The translations under genes and the position numbers were made by a program. Below the pieces are notes generated by a model. The model was not told the origin of the DNA. It worked only from the letters and a program-made list of their open reading frames with translations, and ran no database searches. Source: Fodinicola acaciae (GTDB lineage Bacteria; Actinomycetota; Actinomycetes; Mycobacteriales; HKI-0501). Taken from it: 64,000 bases of DNA. The stretch lies in contig NZ_WOTN01000001.1 in NCBI RefSeq assembly GCF_010993745.1, positions 1,367,235 to 1,431,234 on the forward strand, in the 5' to 3' direction. Of this stretch, positions 41,759-53,622 are shown one piece after another; position 1 is the first letter of the stretch, and every line of letters begins with the position of its first letter.

Positions 41759-42427
41759 TTACTTGACCAGAACCGGCGCCGGCGTCGTGGCGAACATGCC
41801 CTCCCGGCGGCGCCGGCGGACGTATCGCATGGTCCACAGGATCAGCAGGCCGATGACGGCGATGCCGGTCATCTGGGACAGGCCGGCCATCACGTCCACC
41901 GGCAGCAGATAGACCAGCGGGATGCGGACCGCCGCCTCGACCAGCAGCGTGCAACCCCAGACCAGCGACATGGTGCGGAAGGTCTGCCGGAAACGCGGTT
42001 CGGTGGCGTAGCGCCGGTCCATCTCGGCGACCTTCTCCGGCGTCCCGGCGGCGAACCGCCGAGCGCCGTAGTAGACCATCGGCTTGCCGAAGAAGCTGGT
42101 GACCAGGAAGATCGCGCCGACCAGGCTGGTGCCGAACGAGTCCTTCACCAGCAGGAAGCGCGCGTCGCCGGTCACGAACGTCATGGCCAGGCCGAAGACG
42201 AAGGTCGCCAGCATGAACACGGCGAAACCGTCCAGCTTCCGTGCCCTGACCGCGACGTAGAGCGTGCGTACGCCGGCCACCACCGAGCCGGCCAGCAGCG
42301 AGAGGTATTCGTCGAAGCCGAAAAACCGCAGGCCGTAGTAGGCGATGATCGGCAGGCCCACGTCCGCGATCAGGCCGATCGCCAGCTTCTTCATCGCTCG
42401 TTGCCGCGGTGCGGCGCTCTCGGTCAT
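41759..42427 (-). CDS. VC0807-family-like integral membrane protein
   Basis: A 222-residue protein with about five to six hydrophobic segments (IADVGLPIIAYYGLRFFGF, SLLAGSVVAGVRTLYVA, FAVFMLATFVFGLAMTFV, MSLVWGCTLLVEAAVRIPLVYL, MTGIAVIGLLILWTM) and a basic C-terminus. The pattern resembles the VC0807 group of uncharacterised membrane proteins. ATG 42427 has GGAGA upstream. A GATGTC-N4-GACATC dyad lies just before it. Function unknown. Confidence 0.75.
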   Translation of the reverse strand: MTESAAPRQRAMKKLAIGLIADVGLPIIAYYGLRFFGFDEYLSLLAGSVVAGVRTLYVAVRARKLDGFAVFMLATFVFGLAMTFVTGDARFLLVKDSFGTSLVGAIFLVTSFFGKPMVYYGARRFAAGTPEKVAEMDRRYATEPRFRQTFRTMSLVWGCTLLVEAAVRIPLVYLLPVDVMAGLSQMTGIAVIGLLILWTMRYVRRRRREGMFATTPAPVLVK

Positions 42428-42443
42428 CAAGGTCTCCCCATGA

Positions 42444-42459
42444 GATGTCGTCTGACATC
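42444..42459. promoter_or_regulatory. Dyad GATGTC-N4-GACATC upstream of the membrane protein
   Basis: A perfect 6-bp-arm repeat 17-32 nt upstream of the ATG at 42427, extended by TGA...TCA-like flanks. It is placed as an operator for an unlinked TetR- or GntR-type regulator. No adjacent regulator gene exists. Confidence 0.45.
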
Positions 42460-42641
42460 ACTGACACTATGGCCGTTATGCAGGCGTTTCTTCGGTCCGC
42501 GGGTGGGTACGCGAGGTTCCACCCTGGGGTGGAGGGGTCAACCCGACGCGCGTCCTTCACATGCCGGCCTTCGACAGGCAAAGATCCGGTCAAGTCCGGC
42601 CGGGTAGCGTGCGGTGACCCTGTCCCGCACCAGGAGGATCC

Positions 42642-43532
42642 ATGCCGCGCTGGCCGTACGCCGTCATGCTCGTCGCCGTAGCCGTGTTCACCAGCCTGCT
42701 CACCACCGGATCGGCCGCCACCGCTTCCGGAGGCCTGCCGGTACGCGGCGACCAGCTGCACGTGATGACGTTCAACCTCCGCTATGCCAGCACCACCACA
42801 CCGAACTCGTGGGCCGAGCGGCGGCCGGTGATGGCCAGCCTGCTGCGCCGCGAGCGGCCACACCTGATCGGCACGCAGGAGGGACTTTTCGAGCAGCTCA
42901 ACGACATCGGCGACGACCTCGGCTCGAGCTACCGGTCACTGGGCCTCGGCCGCGAAGGCGGGTCCAACGGCGAGTTCATGATGATCTTCTACGACTCCAG
43001 GCGACTGCGCGTGATGGCGTACGACCACTACTGGCTCTCGGACACTCCGCTGGTGATGGGGTCGAAGACCTGGGGCGGCTGCTGCGCGCGGATGGTCACC
43101 TGGGCTCGCTTCCTCGACCGGCGTACGCACAAGCAGTTCTACGCGATCAACAGCCACTTCGAGGCGTTCGACGCGGTCGCGCGGTCCAAGGCGGCTGACC
43201 TGGTGTTGCAGCGCGAGGCGCAGCTGGACCCGAAGCTGCCGGTGATCATGACCGCAGACTTCAACGAGGCCGGCAAGCCCGGCGAGACCGTCTACGACAA
43301 GCTGGTGACCAATGGTCCGTTCAGGGACAGCTGGGTCACCGCCGCGCGCCGGAGCCCGCTCTACGCGACCTTCCACGGTTATCGGCCGCTGGTCCCGGAC
43401 GGCGACCGGATCGACTGGATCCTCACCTCGCCGGGGATCACCACCTCGGCTGCACTGATCAACACCTACCAGCGCGGCGGCCAGTATCCCAGCGACCACC
43501 TGCCGGTGCAGTCAGCGATCACGCTGCACTAG
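42642..43532 (+). CDS. Secreted endonuclease/exonuclease/phosphatase-family protein
   Basis: A 296-residue EEP-fold phosphoesterase with an N-terminal signal peptide (WPYAVMLVAVAVFTSLLTTGSAATA). Catalytic motifs are VMTFNLRYAS (Asn), GTQEGLFEQL (metal Glu), INSHFEAFD (His), TADFNEAG (Asp/Asn) and DRIDWIL ... YPSDHLPV (Asp/His). It should act outside the cell on nucleic acids, phosphoinositides or related phosphodiesters. Its stop codon lies in a 28-bp palindrome. Confidence 0.92.
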   Translation: MPRWPYAVMLVAVAVFTSLLTTGSAATASGGLPVRGDQLHVMTFNLRYASTTTPNSWAERRPVMASLLRRERPHLIGTQEGLFEQLNDIGDDLGSSYRSLGLGREGGSNGEFMMIFYDSRRLRVMAYDHYWLSDTPLVMGSKTWGGCCARMVTWARFLDRRTHKQFYAINSHFEAFDAVARSKAADLVLQREAQLDPKLPVIMTADFNEAGKPGETVYDKLVTNGPFRDSWVTAARRSPLYATFHGYRPLVPDGDRIDWILTSPGITTSAALINTYQRGGQYPSDHLPVQSAITLH

Positions 43533-43556
43533 GGCCTGTTTCGAAACAGGCCCTAG
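43529..43556. terminator. 28-bp perfect palindrome containing both stop codons
   Basis: The half-site CTAGGGCCTGTTTC (43529-43542) is followed by its exact complement (43543-43556). TAG of the plus-strand phosphoesterase (43530-43532) and TAG of the minus-strand acyltransferase (43555-43553) are both inside. It should act as a compact bidirectional terminator. Confidence 0.7.
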
Positions 43557-44089
43557 GCGAGCAGCGAGTCGTCCGGACGGTCGGCGGCCTTGGACACCAC
43601 GTCGCCGTTGCGGTTGACCCAGCCGATCGGCCGCGCCGGGTTGCCGACGACGAGCCGGTGCGGCTCCACGTCCTTGGTCACCACGGCACCGGCGGCGACG
43701 AAGGCGTACTCCCCGATCTCCACGCCACACACGACCGTCACGCCGCCGCCGATGGTCGCGCCACGGCGTACGACCGTCGGCGACACCTTCCAGTCGTCCT
43801 TGGTGGCGCGCGGGTTGAGGTCGTTGGTGAAGACCGCGGACGGACCGACGAAGACCTCGTCCTCGAGCGTCACGCCGACATACACGGAGACGTTGTTCTG
43901 GATCTTGCAGCGGTCGCCGATGACCACGCCGGGATCGACGTAGACGTTGCGACCGAGGTTGCAGTCGCGGCCAACCTTGGCGCCGGACCGTACGTACGAC
44001 AGGTGCCAGACCTTCGTGCCGGCCCCGATCACGGCGCCGTCGTCGGCGGACGCGGTCGGATGGATGTACGCAGCCTCGGTCGTCGTCAT
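43553..44089 (-). CDS. Left-handed beta-helix acyltransferase
   Basis: A 178-residue hexapeptide-repeat transferase of the WlbB/WbbJ type: IHPTASADDGAVIGAGTKVW, GRDCNLGRNVYVDPGVVIGD, KIQNNVSVYVGVTLEDEVFV and GVEIGEYAFVAAGAVVTKDV form the helix coils. NDLNPRATKD and VVGNPARPIGWVNRNGD follow. Members N-acetylate UDP-amino sugars for cell-surface glycans. Start ATG 44089. It stands alone without other glycan genes, so its substrate is open. Confidence 0.88.
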   Translation of the reverse strand: MTTTEAAYIHPTASADDGAVIGAGTKVWHLSYVRSGAKVGRDCNLGRNVYVDPGVVIGDRCKIQNNVSVYVGVTLEDEVFVGPSAVFTNDLNPRATKDDWKVSPTVVRRGATIGGGVTVVCGVEIGEYAFVAAGAVVTKDVEPHRLVVGNPARPIGWVNRNGDVVSKAADRPDDSLLA

Positions 44090-44143
44090 GCCGCCATTGT
44101 CCAGAATCACCGCCGCGCGCCGGCAGCCAGGGCTTGCCGAGAT

Positions 44144-44177
44144 TTAGTTATGCGCATAACGTTATGCGCATAACTAA
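44144..44177. promoter_or_regulatory. 34-bp perfect palindrome made of two TTATGCGCATAA boxes
   Basis: TTAGTTATGCGCATAAC (44144-44160) is followed by its exact reverse complement (44161-44177). Each half also contains its own perfect dyad TTATGCGCATAA. It lies 14 nt upstream of the MarR-fusion ATG and is of the MarR operator type, so two dimers could bind side by side. Confidence 0.85.
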
Positions 44178-44190
44178 TTAAGGAGACGTC

Positions 44191-45051
44191 ATGGACTTCG
44201 CTCAGGCCGACGCACTCAACCAGGCCATCCGCATGCTGAGCCTGCGCCACCGCGCCAGAGCCGCCGAGCTGCTGGCGCCGCTGGGTCTGCACACCGGCCA
44301 GGAAGCGCTGCTGCTCCAGCTCGACCGGACCGGACCGATGATCCAGGCCCAGCTGAGCGAGGCACTTGGCTGCGAGCCGCCGAGCGTCACACTCATGACC
44401 CGTAAACTGGAGGCCAGTGGCCACATCAGCCGCAAACCCGCGCCGTCGGACAAGCGCGCCAGCATCGTCGAGCTGACCGACAGCGGCCGGGACCTCGTCG
44501 GCAAGGTCAAATGGCTGTGGCGGGTGCTGGCCGAGGAGACCATCGCCGGTCTGCCGGCCCAGACCGTCACCGAGCTCCCCCGCGTCCTGAACACCCTCAC
44601 GGCCAACGTCGACAACCGCGACCGAGAGCCGGCGATGGGTACGCCGGAGTGGATCCGCGGCCATCTCGATCAGATCGAGCGCACCGGGACCACCGACGGC
44701 GTCACCGTGAAGGGCCGTCCGACGGTGCTCCTGACCTACCGCGGCGCCAAGACCGGCAAAATCCGCCGGGCAACGCTCATGCGGGTCGAACACGACGGCC
44801 GATATGCGGCCGTCGCGTCGAAGGCCGGACTACCAACCAACCCGCGGTGGTACGCCAGCCTGCTCGCGCAGCCAGAGGTCAATCTCCAAGACGGCGTGGT
44901 CACCGGCGACTACCGGGCCCGTGAGGTGTTCGGCGACGAAAAGGCGCTCTGGTGGCGCCGCGCGGTCGACGCGTACCCCGACTATGCCGACTACCAGCGC
45001 TCAACCGACCGGCAGATCCCCGTTCTCGTACTCGAACCGAGGTCACGCTGA
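44191..45051 (+). CDS. MarR regulator fused to a deazaflavin-dependent nitroreductase domain
   Basis: A 286-residue two-domain protein. Residues 1-140 are a MarR winged helix ([53 protein letters not shown]). Residues 152-286 are a DDN-type F420-binding split barrel ([61 protein letters not shown]). No stop or frame break separates them. It may couple F420/redox state or a nitro-compound to DNA binding. AAGGAG precedes the ATG and a 34-bp palindrome lies upstream. The next gene overlaps its stop by 1 nt. Confidence 0.9.
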   Translation: MDFAQADALNQAIRMLSLRHRARAAELLAPLGLHTGQEALLLQLDRTGPMIQAQLSEALGCEPPSVTLMTRKLEASGHISRKPAPSDKRASIVELTDSGRDLVGKVKWLWRVLAEETIAGLPAQTVTELPRVLNTLTANVDNRDREPAMGTPEWIRGHLDQIERTGTTDGVTVKGRPTVLLTYRGAKTGKIRRATLMRVEHDGRYAAVASKAGLPTNPRWYASLLAQPEVNLQDGVVTGDYRAREVFGDEKALWWRRAVDAYPDYADYQRSTDRQIPVLVLEPRSR

Positions 45052-45644
45052 TGCACGAAAAGGTGTTCGCTCAGGCCTGGGACGACCCAGCCAATACGCG
45101 ATACGAGATGCGGCCGATCGACGTCAACGCCGTGTTGGCCGAGCGTTACGAGGTCAGCGAGCCGTTGGTCCTTACGCGAACGATGTTGTGGGACATCGAA
45201 GTGCGCAAGGCGCGGCGGCCGGACATCTACATCCCGCGAGTGGTGGCCGAAGGAAGCGCACAGGCGTGGGGAGGCGACGATACGTACGTCCGCAGGTCGT
45301 CCCAGCGTCTGTGGCTGGAGCCCCACCGGCACGGCCTGATCATCGAACAGACCCACCTCGACCACGCCAGCCAGACGGTCACCTTCATCGGCGCGGCCAG
45401 CCACCCCGGCCCCGACGGAGCACCTCTGCGGGCGACCACCGACCAACCGCTCTTCCATGTCGAGCACGCCGTCGGCGGCACCGAGGACCAGCCGCTGAAC
45501 CTGTGGCGTACGGTCCACCTCACCGCCGAGCCGGACCAGCGGATCGTCGACGTGTTCGCGCGCATCGACGAGGACCCGTGGCTGCCGATCTTCGTCGAGA
45601 TCTACGTCAGGGACGTGCTGCGCATCGGCCTGACCCGTCGCTGA
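45051..45644 (+). CDS. Conserved hypothetical protein coupled to the MarR-nitroreductase
   Basis: A 197-residue soluble protein whose ATG overlaps the previous stop (TGATG). It has no transmembrane segment. Repeated beta-strand-like stretches (GLIIEQTHLDHASQTVTFIG, LFHVEHAVGGTEDQPLNLWR) and a Trp/Pro-rich end (EDPWLPIFVEIYVRDVLRIG) are visible. I do not recognise the family. Translational coupling suggests it works with, or is regulated by, the MarR-nitroreductase. Confidence 0.7.
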   Translation: MHEKVFAQAWDDPANTRYEMRPIDVNAVLAERYEVSEPLVLTRTMLWDIEVRKARRPDIYIPRVVAEGSAQAWGGDDTYVRRSSQRLWLEPHRHGLIIEQTHLDHASQTVTFIGAASHPGPDGAPLRATTDQPLFHVEHAVGGTEDQPLNLWRTVHLTAEPDQRIVDVFARIDEDPWLPIFVEIYVRDVLRIGLTRR

Positions 45645-45649
45645 CAGCC

Positions 45650-45682
45650 AAACGCCTGACCGGCGGTGCCGGTCAGGCGTTT
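45650..45682. terminator. Bidirectional terminator between the hypothetical gene and arc
   Basis: A perfect 15-bp stem (AAACGCCTGACCGGC at 45650-45664 with 45668-45682) and a GGT loop, ending in TTT on one side and AAA on the other, between two convergent stop codons. Confidence 0.85.
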
Positions 45683-45695
45683 GCCGCGGTGCGTC

Positions 45696-47498
45696 CTACA
45701 GGTATTGGCCGGTGTTGGCGACGGTGTCGATCGACCGGCCGGCCTCGGCACCCTTGCTGCCGGTGACGAGCGTACGGATGTAGACGATCCGCTCACCCTT
45801 CTTGCCGGAGATCCGGGCCCAGTCGTCCGGGTTGGTGGTGTTGGGCAGGTCCTCGTTCTCCCGGAACTCGTCGACGCACGAGTCCATCAGGTGCTGCATC
45901 CGCAGGCCCTTGCCGCCGGTCAGCAGGAAGTCCTTGATGGCCATCTTCTTCGCGCGGTCCACGATGTTCTGGATCATCGCGCCGGAGTTGAAGTCCTTGA
46001 AGTAGAGCACTTCCTTGTCACCGTTGGCATAGGTGACCTCCAGGAACTTGTTTTCCTCCGACTCGGAGTACATCCGCTCGACCACCCGCTGGATCATCTC
46101 CTGCACGGTGGCCTGCCGGTCCTTGCCGTGCTCGGCCAGGTCGTCGGAGTGCAGCGGCACCTCGGTGGTGATGTATTTGGAGAAGATGTCCCTGGCCGCC
46201 TCGGCGTCCGGCCGCTCGATCTTGATCTTCACGTCCAGCCGGCCGGGCCGCAGGATGGCCGGGTCGATCATGTCCTCGCGGTTGGACGCGCCGATCACGA
46301 TCACGTTTTCCAAGCCCTCGACGCCGTCGATCTCCGACAGCAGCTGCGGGACGATCGTGTTCTCCACGTCGGAGGAGACACCGGAGCCACGCGTGCGGAA
46401 GATCGAGTCCATCTCGTCGAAGAACACGATCACCGGGGTGCCTTCGGAGGCCTTCTCCCTGGCGCGCTGGAACACCAGCCGGATGTGCCGCTCGGTCTCA
46501 CCGACGTACTTGTTGAGCAGCTCCGGGCCTTTGATGTTGAGGAAGTACGACTTGGTGTTGCGGTCGGCGGTCGGGTCCTCGCCGCGCACCTCGGCCACCT
46601 TCTTGGCCAGCGAGTTGGCCACCGCCTTGGCGATCAGCGTCTTGCCGCAGCCGGGCGGACCATAGAGCAGCACGCCCTTCGGCGGCCGCAGCTGGTGCTC
46701 GCGGAACAGGTCGGCGTGCAGGAACGGCAGCTCGACCGCGTCCCGGATCGCCTCGATCTGGCTGGACAGGCCACCGATGTCGGTGTAGTCGATGTCCGGC
46801 ACCTCTTCGAGGACCAGCTCCTCGACCTCGGACTTGGGGATCCGCTCGTACACGTAGCCGCTGCGGGTCTCCAGCAGCAACGCGTCACCGGCACGCAGCG
46901 GTGCCTCGGTCAGCGAGTCGGCCAGGTGGACGACGCGCTCCTCGTCGGCGCGGCCGACGACCAACGCGCGGTCGGCCAGACCGTCGGCGTTGTGCAGCAG
47001 CTCCTTGAGGCTCACCACCTCGCCGGCACGCTCGAAGCCGAGCGCCAGCACGACGTTGAGCGAGTCGTTGAGCAGGACCTCCTGGCCCTTGCGCAGCTCG
47101 TCGATCTCCACCGACGGCGACACCGCGACCCGCAGCTTGCGGCCACCGGTGAAGACGTCGACGGTGTTGTCGGCCTGCACCTCCAGCACCACGCCGAAAC
47201 CGCTCGGCGGCTGCGCCAGCCGGTCGATCTCCTCCTTGAGCTGGACGATCTGCTCGCGCGCGTCGCGCAAGGTCGACACCAGCTTCTCGTTTTGCTCACC
47301 GAGCCGCGCCACGTTGGCGTGGGCGGCGGCGAGCCGCTCCTCGATGCCTCGTACGTGCCTGGGGCCCTCGGTGAGCTTGCGGCGCAGCAGTGAGACCTCT
47401 TCCTGCAGGAAGCCGATCTGAGAGTTGAGGTCCTGCACCTCCTTCTCGTAGCGCGCAGCACGAGCCGAAGCGTTCTCCCGGTCATCGGACACGAGCAC
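45696..47498 (-). CDS. arc: ARC/Mpa proteasomal ATPase
   Basis: A 600-residue AAA+ unfoldase that recruits pupylated proteins and feeds them into the 20S proteasome. An N-terminal coiled coil that binds Pup (residues 15-95, [20 protein letters not shown]...) is followed by tandem OB domains and the AAA+ core, with Walker A GPPGCGKT near residue 280 and Walker [13 protein letters not shown]. The C-terminus GQYL is the docking tail for PrcA. It lies after trmI as in other actinobacteria, but dop is 6 kb away. Confidence 0.97.
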   Translation of the reverse strand: MLVSDDRENASARAARYEKEVQDLNSQIGFLQEEVSLLRRKLTEGPRHVRGIEERLAAAHANVARLGEQNEKLVSTLRDAREQIVQLKEEIDRLAQPPSGFGVVLEVQADNTVDVFTGGRKLRVAVSPSVEIDELRKGQEVLLNDSLNVVLALGFERAGEVVSLKELLHNADGLADRALVVGRADEERVVHLADSLTEAPLRAGDALLLETRSGYVYERIPKSEVEELVLEEVPDIDYTDIGGLSSQIEAIRDAVELPFLHADLFREHQLRPPKGVLLYGPPGCGKTLIAKAVANSLAKKVAEVRGEDPTADRNTKSYFLNIKGPELLNKYVGETERHIRLVFQRAREKASEGTPVIVFFDEMDSIFRTRGSGVSSDVENTIVPQLLSEIDGVEGLENVIVIGASNREDMIDPAILRPGRLDVKIKIERPDAEAARDIFSKYITTEVPLHSDDLAEHGKDRQATVQEMIQRVVERMYSESEENKFLEVTYANGDKEVLYFKDFNSGAMIQNIVDRAKKMAIKDFLLTGGKGLRMQHLMDSCVDEFRENEDLPNTTNPDDWARISGKKGERIVYIRTLVTGSKGAEAGRSIDTVANTGQYL

Positions 47499-47650
47499 TC
47501 ACCTCCCTGACGGGTCTCCCCTGCGGGATACGACCCGGTTCAAGCGTAAACGGTTCGGGCACCACACGCTGACAGCCGCGTGCCCAGATCGTTGCAGGAC
47601 AGCGTTTCCGGCCGGTTACCCGGGGGTGATGACCGGACGGATGTGGCCAA

Positions 47651-50415
<2,765 letters not shown>

Positions 50416-50500
50416 CCCCCGATGCTACGGCGACTCGCCGGCTCCGGTGTCCCCGCCGTAGGTCCCCGGCATTGTCACAGCCGTGGCCTAGCCTGACGGT

Positions 50501-51388
50501 ATGTCTGTAGCGGTGCCGGCAGCCTCAACAGGATCGCAGCGGTCACACGGAGACGTGACGGGCTCGCTGTCGCCGTCACGCGCGAGCGACTTCAAGACCT
50601 GTCCACTGCTCTACCGGTTTCGGGCGATCGACCGGCTGCCGCAGAAGCCGACGCCGCAGACCGCGCGCGGCACGCTCGTACACGCCGTGTTGGAGCGGCT
50701 GTTCGACGCCGCGGCGATGGAGCGTACGCCGCAGCACGCCGCCGACCTGCTGGAGCCGGAGTGGGCCAGGCTGACCGCCGAGGAGCCGGCACTGGCCGAG
50801 CTGTTCGGCGAGTCCGAGGAGCTGGCCGGCTGGCTGCAGTCGGCGCGCCGGATGCTCGACGGCTATTTCACCCTGGAGGACCCGATCCGGCTGGAGCCGG
50901 CCGAGCGCGAGCAGCTGGTCGAGGTGGTGCTGGAGTCGGGCCTGCGGCTGCGCGGCTTCGTCGACCGGCTCGACGTGGCGCCGACCGGCGAGATGCGCGT
51001 GGTCGACTACAAGACCGGCGCCGCGCCGCGTGAGGCTTTCGAAGGCAAGGCGCTGTTCCAGCTGAAGTTCTACGCGCTGGTGCTGTGGCGTTCGCGCGAT
51101 GTCGTGCCACGGCTGCTGCGGCTGATGTATCTCGGCGACCGGGAAATCCTCGACTACGTCCCGGACATCGACGAGCTGCGCCGCTTCGAGCGCACGTTGC
51201 AGGCGCTGTGGACGGCGATCGACCGCGCCACCACACAGCGGGATTTCCGGCCCAGTCCCAGCAAGTTGTGCTCGTGGTGCGACCATCAGGCGCTGTGCCC
51301 GGCCTTCGGCGGCACGCCGCCGCCGTTCCCCGAGGTGCTGCCGGCACCGACCGACCCGCTCGCGATCACGCCGGCCACCGAGGACTGA
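50501..51388 (+). CDS. RecB-like PD-(D/E)XK nuclease with Fe-S cluster motif
   Basis: A 295-residue nuclease-domain protein: SPSRASDFKTCPLLYRFRAI, RGTLVHAVLERL, the catalytic GFVDRLDV ... MRVVDYKTG (Asp and Lys of PD-DxK), QLKFYALVL and the C-terminal CSWCDHQALCPAF. Together with the early CPLLYRF Cys, the late Cys trio forms an AddB/Cas4-style 4Fe-4S staple. A stand-alone nuclease of this type is conserved near trmI/arc in actinobacteria. ATG 50501. Role in DNA repair inferred. Confidence 0.92.
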   Translation: MSVAVPAASTGSQRSHGDVTGSLSPSRASDFKTCPLLYRFRAIDRLPQKPTPQTARGTLVHAVLERLFDAAAMERTPQHAADLLEPEWARLTAEEPALAELFGESEELAGWLQSARRMLDGYFTLEDPIRLEPAEREQLVEVVLESGLRLRGFVDRLDVAPTGEMRVVDYKTGAAPREAFEGKALFQLKFYALVLWRSRDVVPRLLRLMYLGDREILDYVPDIDELRRFERTLQALWTAIDRATTQRDFRPSPSKLCSWCDHQALCPAFGGTPPPFPEVLPAPTDPLAITPATED

Positions 51389-51464
51389 TCCTCCTGCCGG
51401 ACGAGGCTCGAATCGCTCCTGGCGACGAATCGGCGGACCGTGACGCGGCGATACGGTTGTCCGC

Positions 51465-52667
51465 GTGAAGGGATCCGGGCTGCTCACGCGGCTGAGGGCG
51501 ACACCGCAGTGGGTCGGCGACGTGAGCCTGGCCGCTGTCGTGCTGATCGTCGTCGCCGGCCTGCTGCTGGCGGCGGCAGCGACTCGGCCGTCCGACCCGG
51601 ACATCCCGTGGCTGCGCAACGTCCCGCTCGTCATGGGGCTGTGCGTCGTCGGCGTCACACCGATCCTGATCCGCCGCTGGGTCTGGGCCTCCGCGGTGCT
51701 GGTCGCGGCGATCGCGGTGGCCGCGGTGCCGCTCGTCGGCTCCAACACCACCGAGGCGTACTCGCTGCTCGTCGTGATCTACACGGCGGCCGTACGCCTG
51801 CCGCCGCCACGCGCGGTCGGTGCCACCGCGATCGTGTCGGCGGGCATCGCATTGGCTTGCGTCGAGGCAAACGCGAACGTCGTTGTCTGGATGGCCAACG
51901 GGGTTTTCGTCGTCATTCCGTTCGCCATCGGCTCAGTCGTACGAACCCGGCGCGCCTACATCGCGGCCCTGGAGCAGCGCGCGATCGCGGCCGAGACGAC
52001 TCGCGAGCTGACCGCGCGCGACGCCGTGCTGGCCGAGCGGCAACGCATCGCGCGGGAGTTGCACGACGTCGTCGCGCACCACATCAGCGTCATGGGGGTT
52101 ATGGCGGCGGCGGCCCGGCGGACTTTGCGTACGAACCCCGAGGTGGCCGACGAAGCGCTCGGCACCATCGAGGACACCGGCCGGTCGACCCTCCGCGAAA
52201 TGCGCCGCCTGCTGGACGTGTTACGCGACGAGAAGGACCCGTCGCTGCCGACCACACCGCAACCCGGCCTTCCCGGCCTGGAGGCGTTGGTGCACCAGGT
52301 CGGAGAGGCCGGCCTGACCGTACGCCTGCGGGTCGAAGGCGAGCCGATGCCGCTGGACTCCGGCGTCGACCTCACCCTGTTCCGGATCGTCCAGGAAGCG
52401 CTCACCAACACGCTCAAACACGCCGGTCCGACCAGCGCGGACGTGGTCGTACGGTATGGACCCGCGGACGTGGAGGTTACCGTCTCGGACAACGGTCGCG
52501 GTCCGGCCGGCGCCAACATCGGCGGCCACGGCCTGGTCGGCATGCGCGAGCGGGTCGGCCTCTACGCCGGCTCGCTCTACACCGGACCGGGTCCGGCCGG
52601 CGGCTTCACCGTACGCGCGACGGTGCCGTTCGACCGGCCAGCACACACGAAGGGAATTTCGGCGTGA
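51465..52667 (+). CDS. Sensor histidine kinase (NarL-type, HisKA_3)
   Basis: A 400-residue membrane kinase with about five N-terminal transmembrane segments (residues 20-160), a short coiled linker, the dimerisation/phosphoacceptor motif ERQRIARELHDVVAHHISVM (H200) and an HATPase domain (FRIVQEALTNTLKHA, SDNGRGPAG, GHGLVGMRERVGLYAGSL). The sensory part has no large extracellular loop, so it may sense the membrane or a hydrophobic ligand. GTG 51465. The response-regulator GTG overlaps its stop. Confidence 0.93.
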   Translation: MKGSGLLTRLRATPQWVGDVSLAAVVLIVVAGLLLAAAATRPSDPDIPWLRNVPLVMGLCVVGVTPILIRRWVWASAVLVAAIAVAAVPLVGSNTTEAYSLLVVIYTAAVRLPPPRAVGATAIVSAGIALACVEANANVVVWMANGVFVVIPFAIGSVVRTRRAYIAALEQRAIAAETTRELTARDAVLAERQRIARELHDVVAHHISVMGVMAAAARRTLRTNPEVADEALGTIEDTGRSTLREMRRLLDVLRDEKDPSLPTTPQPGLPGLEALVHQVGEAGLTVRLRVEGEPMPLDSGVDLTLFRIVQEALTNTLKHAGPTSADVVVRYGPADVEVTVSDNGRGPAGANIGGHGLVGMRERVGLYAGSLYTGPGPAGGFTVRATVPFDRPAHTKGISA

Positions 52668-53341
52668 CCGACAGGACCAGTCCGGTGCGTGTCCTGCTGG
52701 TCGACGACCAGCCGCTGCTGCGTACCGGCTTCCGGATGGTGCTGGGCACCGAGCCGGACCTGGAGGTGATCGGCGAGGCGTCCGACGGCGAGGAAGGCGT
52801 CGACCTGGCTCGCCGGCTGCTGCCGGACGTCGTGCTGATGGACATCCGGATGCCACGACTGGACGGCGTGCAGGCCACCGCGCGGATCACCGCCGCGAAG
52901 CTGCCGGTGCGCGTACTGATCCTGACGACCTTCGACCTCGACGAGTACGTGCTCGGCGCGCTGCGAGCCGGTGCCAGTGGCTTCCTGTCGAAGGACGTGC
53001 CGGCCGAGGACCTGGTCGACGCCATCCACGTGGTGGCCTCCGGCGAGGCCGTCGTGGCGCCGCGGATCCTGCGCCGACTGCTCGACCGCTATGCCGACCG
53101 CCTCCCCGATCCGAACAGTCCGGCGGCGCCGGCACTGGAGGCACTCACCGAACGCGAGCGCGAGGTGCTCGTGCTGATGGCGCGCGGCCTGTCCAACGCG
53201 GAAATCGCCGCCAAGCTGGTTTTGGGCGAGACGACGGTGAAAACTCATGTCGGCCACGTGCTCACCAAGTTGGAATTGCGCGACCGCGTGCAGGCCGTGG
53301 TGCTCGCGTACGAATCCGGCCTGATCCGTCCCGGCACCTGA
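52664..53341 (+). CDS. NarL/LuxR-type response regulator
   Basis: A 225-residue partner of the upstream kinase (GTGA overlap at 52664-52667). The receiver domain has acidic pocket D14/D15, phospho-acceptor D60 in VVLMDIRMP, the switch Thr in ILTTFDLDEYV and the Lys in GFLSKDVP. The LuxR HTH at the C-terminus includes [20 protein letters not shown] and LGETTVKTHVGHVLTKL. Targets are unknown; no transporter follows. Confidence 0.95.
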   Translation: MTDRTSPVRVLLVDDQPLLRTGFRMVLGTEPDLEVIGEASDGEEGVDLARRLLPDVVLMDIRMPRLDGVQATARITAAKLPVRVLILTTFDLDEYVLGALRAGASGFLSKDVPAEDLVDAIHVVASGEAVVAPRILRRLLDRYADRLPDPNSPAAPALEALTEREREVLVLMARGLSNAEIAAKLVLGETTVKTHVGHVLTKLELRDRVQAVVLAYESGLIRPGT

Positions 53342-53622
53342 ACGTTTTGCGTGCTGCGAAACAGTTTTCGCGCGTAACTCGACAAATAACGCACGGTGAC
53401 GGCGAGAAATCCGCCGGAAGGCGGACCGGAACCAGCCAAGGTGATGACGTCATTCGGTTGCTCGAGCCTTTACGCTGGAGCTGGTCAGCTTGCTGGCCCG
53501 GCCGGACCTCTGTCGGGGGGAGGTCCGCGGCATCCCCCTCGCACCCCGAACCGATAGAGCACCACGAGCTCAACCAATGAGTCCGCCAGCCCGAGCTGGC
53601 GGACTCGCCTATTTTTGAGGTC
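53342..53622 (+). promoter_or_regulatory. 281-nt leader of the aminotransferase with hairpins and a possible leader peptide
   Basis: No protein gene fits here. A 37-codon frame (ATG 53444 to TAG 53557) is possible. A hairpin CGGACCTC (53503-53510)/GAGGTCCG (53520-53527) carries a six-G run (53515-53520) in its loop and 3' arm. That run can alternatively pair with CCCCC at 53534-53538, and C-rich sequence continues to about 53548. The leader ends in a terminator (53579-53616) right at the aminotransferase SD. This reads like an attenuator or an unrecognised structured RNA. Confidence 0.4.
53579..53616 (+). terminator. Rho-independent terminator immediately before the aminotransferase
   Basis: A perfect 12-bp stem GAGTCCGCCAGC (53579-53590)/GCTGGCGGACTC (53595-53606), CCGA loop, then CCTATTTTT. 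The T-run abuts the GAGG ribosome site of the ATG at 53623. It either ends the two-component transcript or attenuates the aminotransferase. Confidence 0.8.

Noticed and set aside
53503-53550. 6C-type small RNA
   Set aside because: The C-run is in the loop only if read on the minus strand, and the second C-loop hairpin of that family is not seen; the terminator points the other way.
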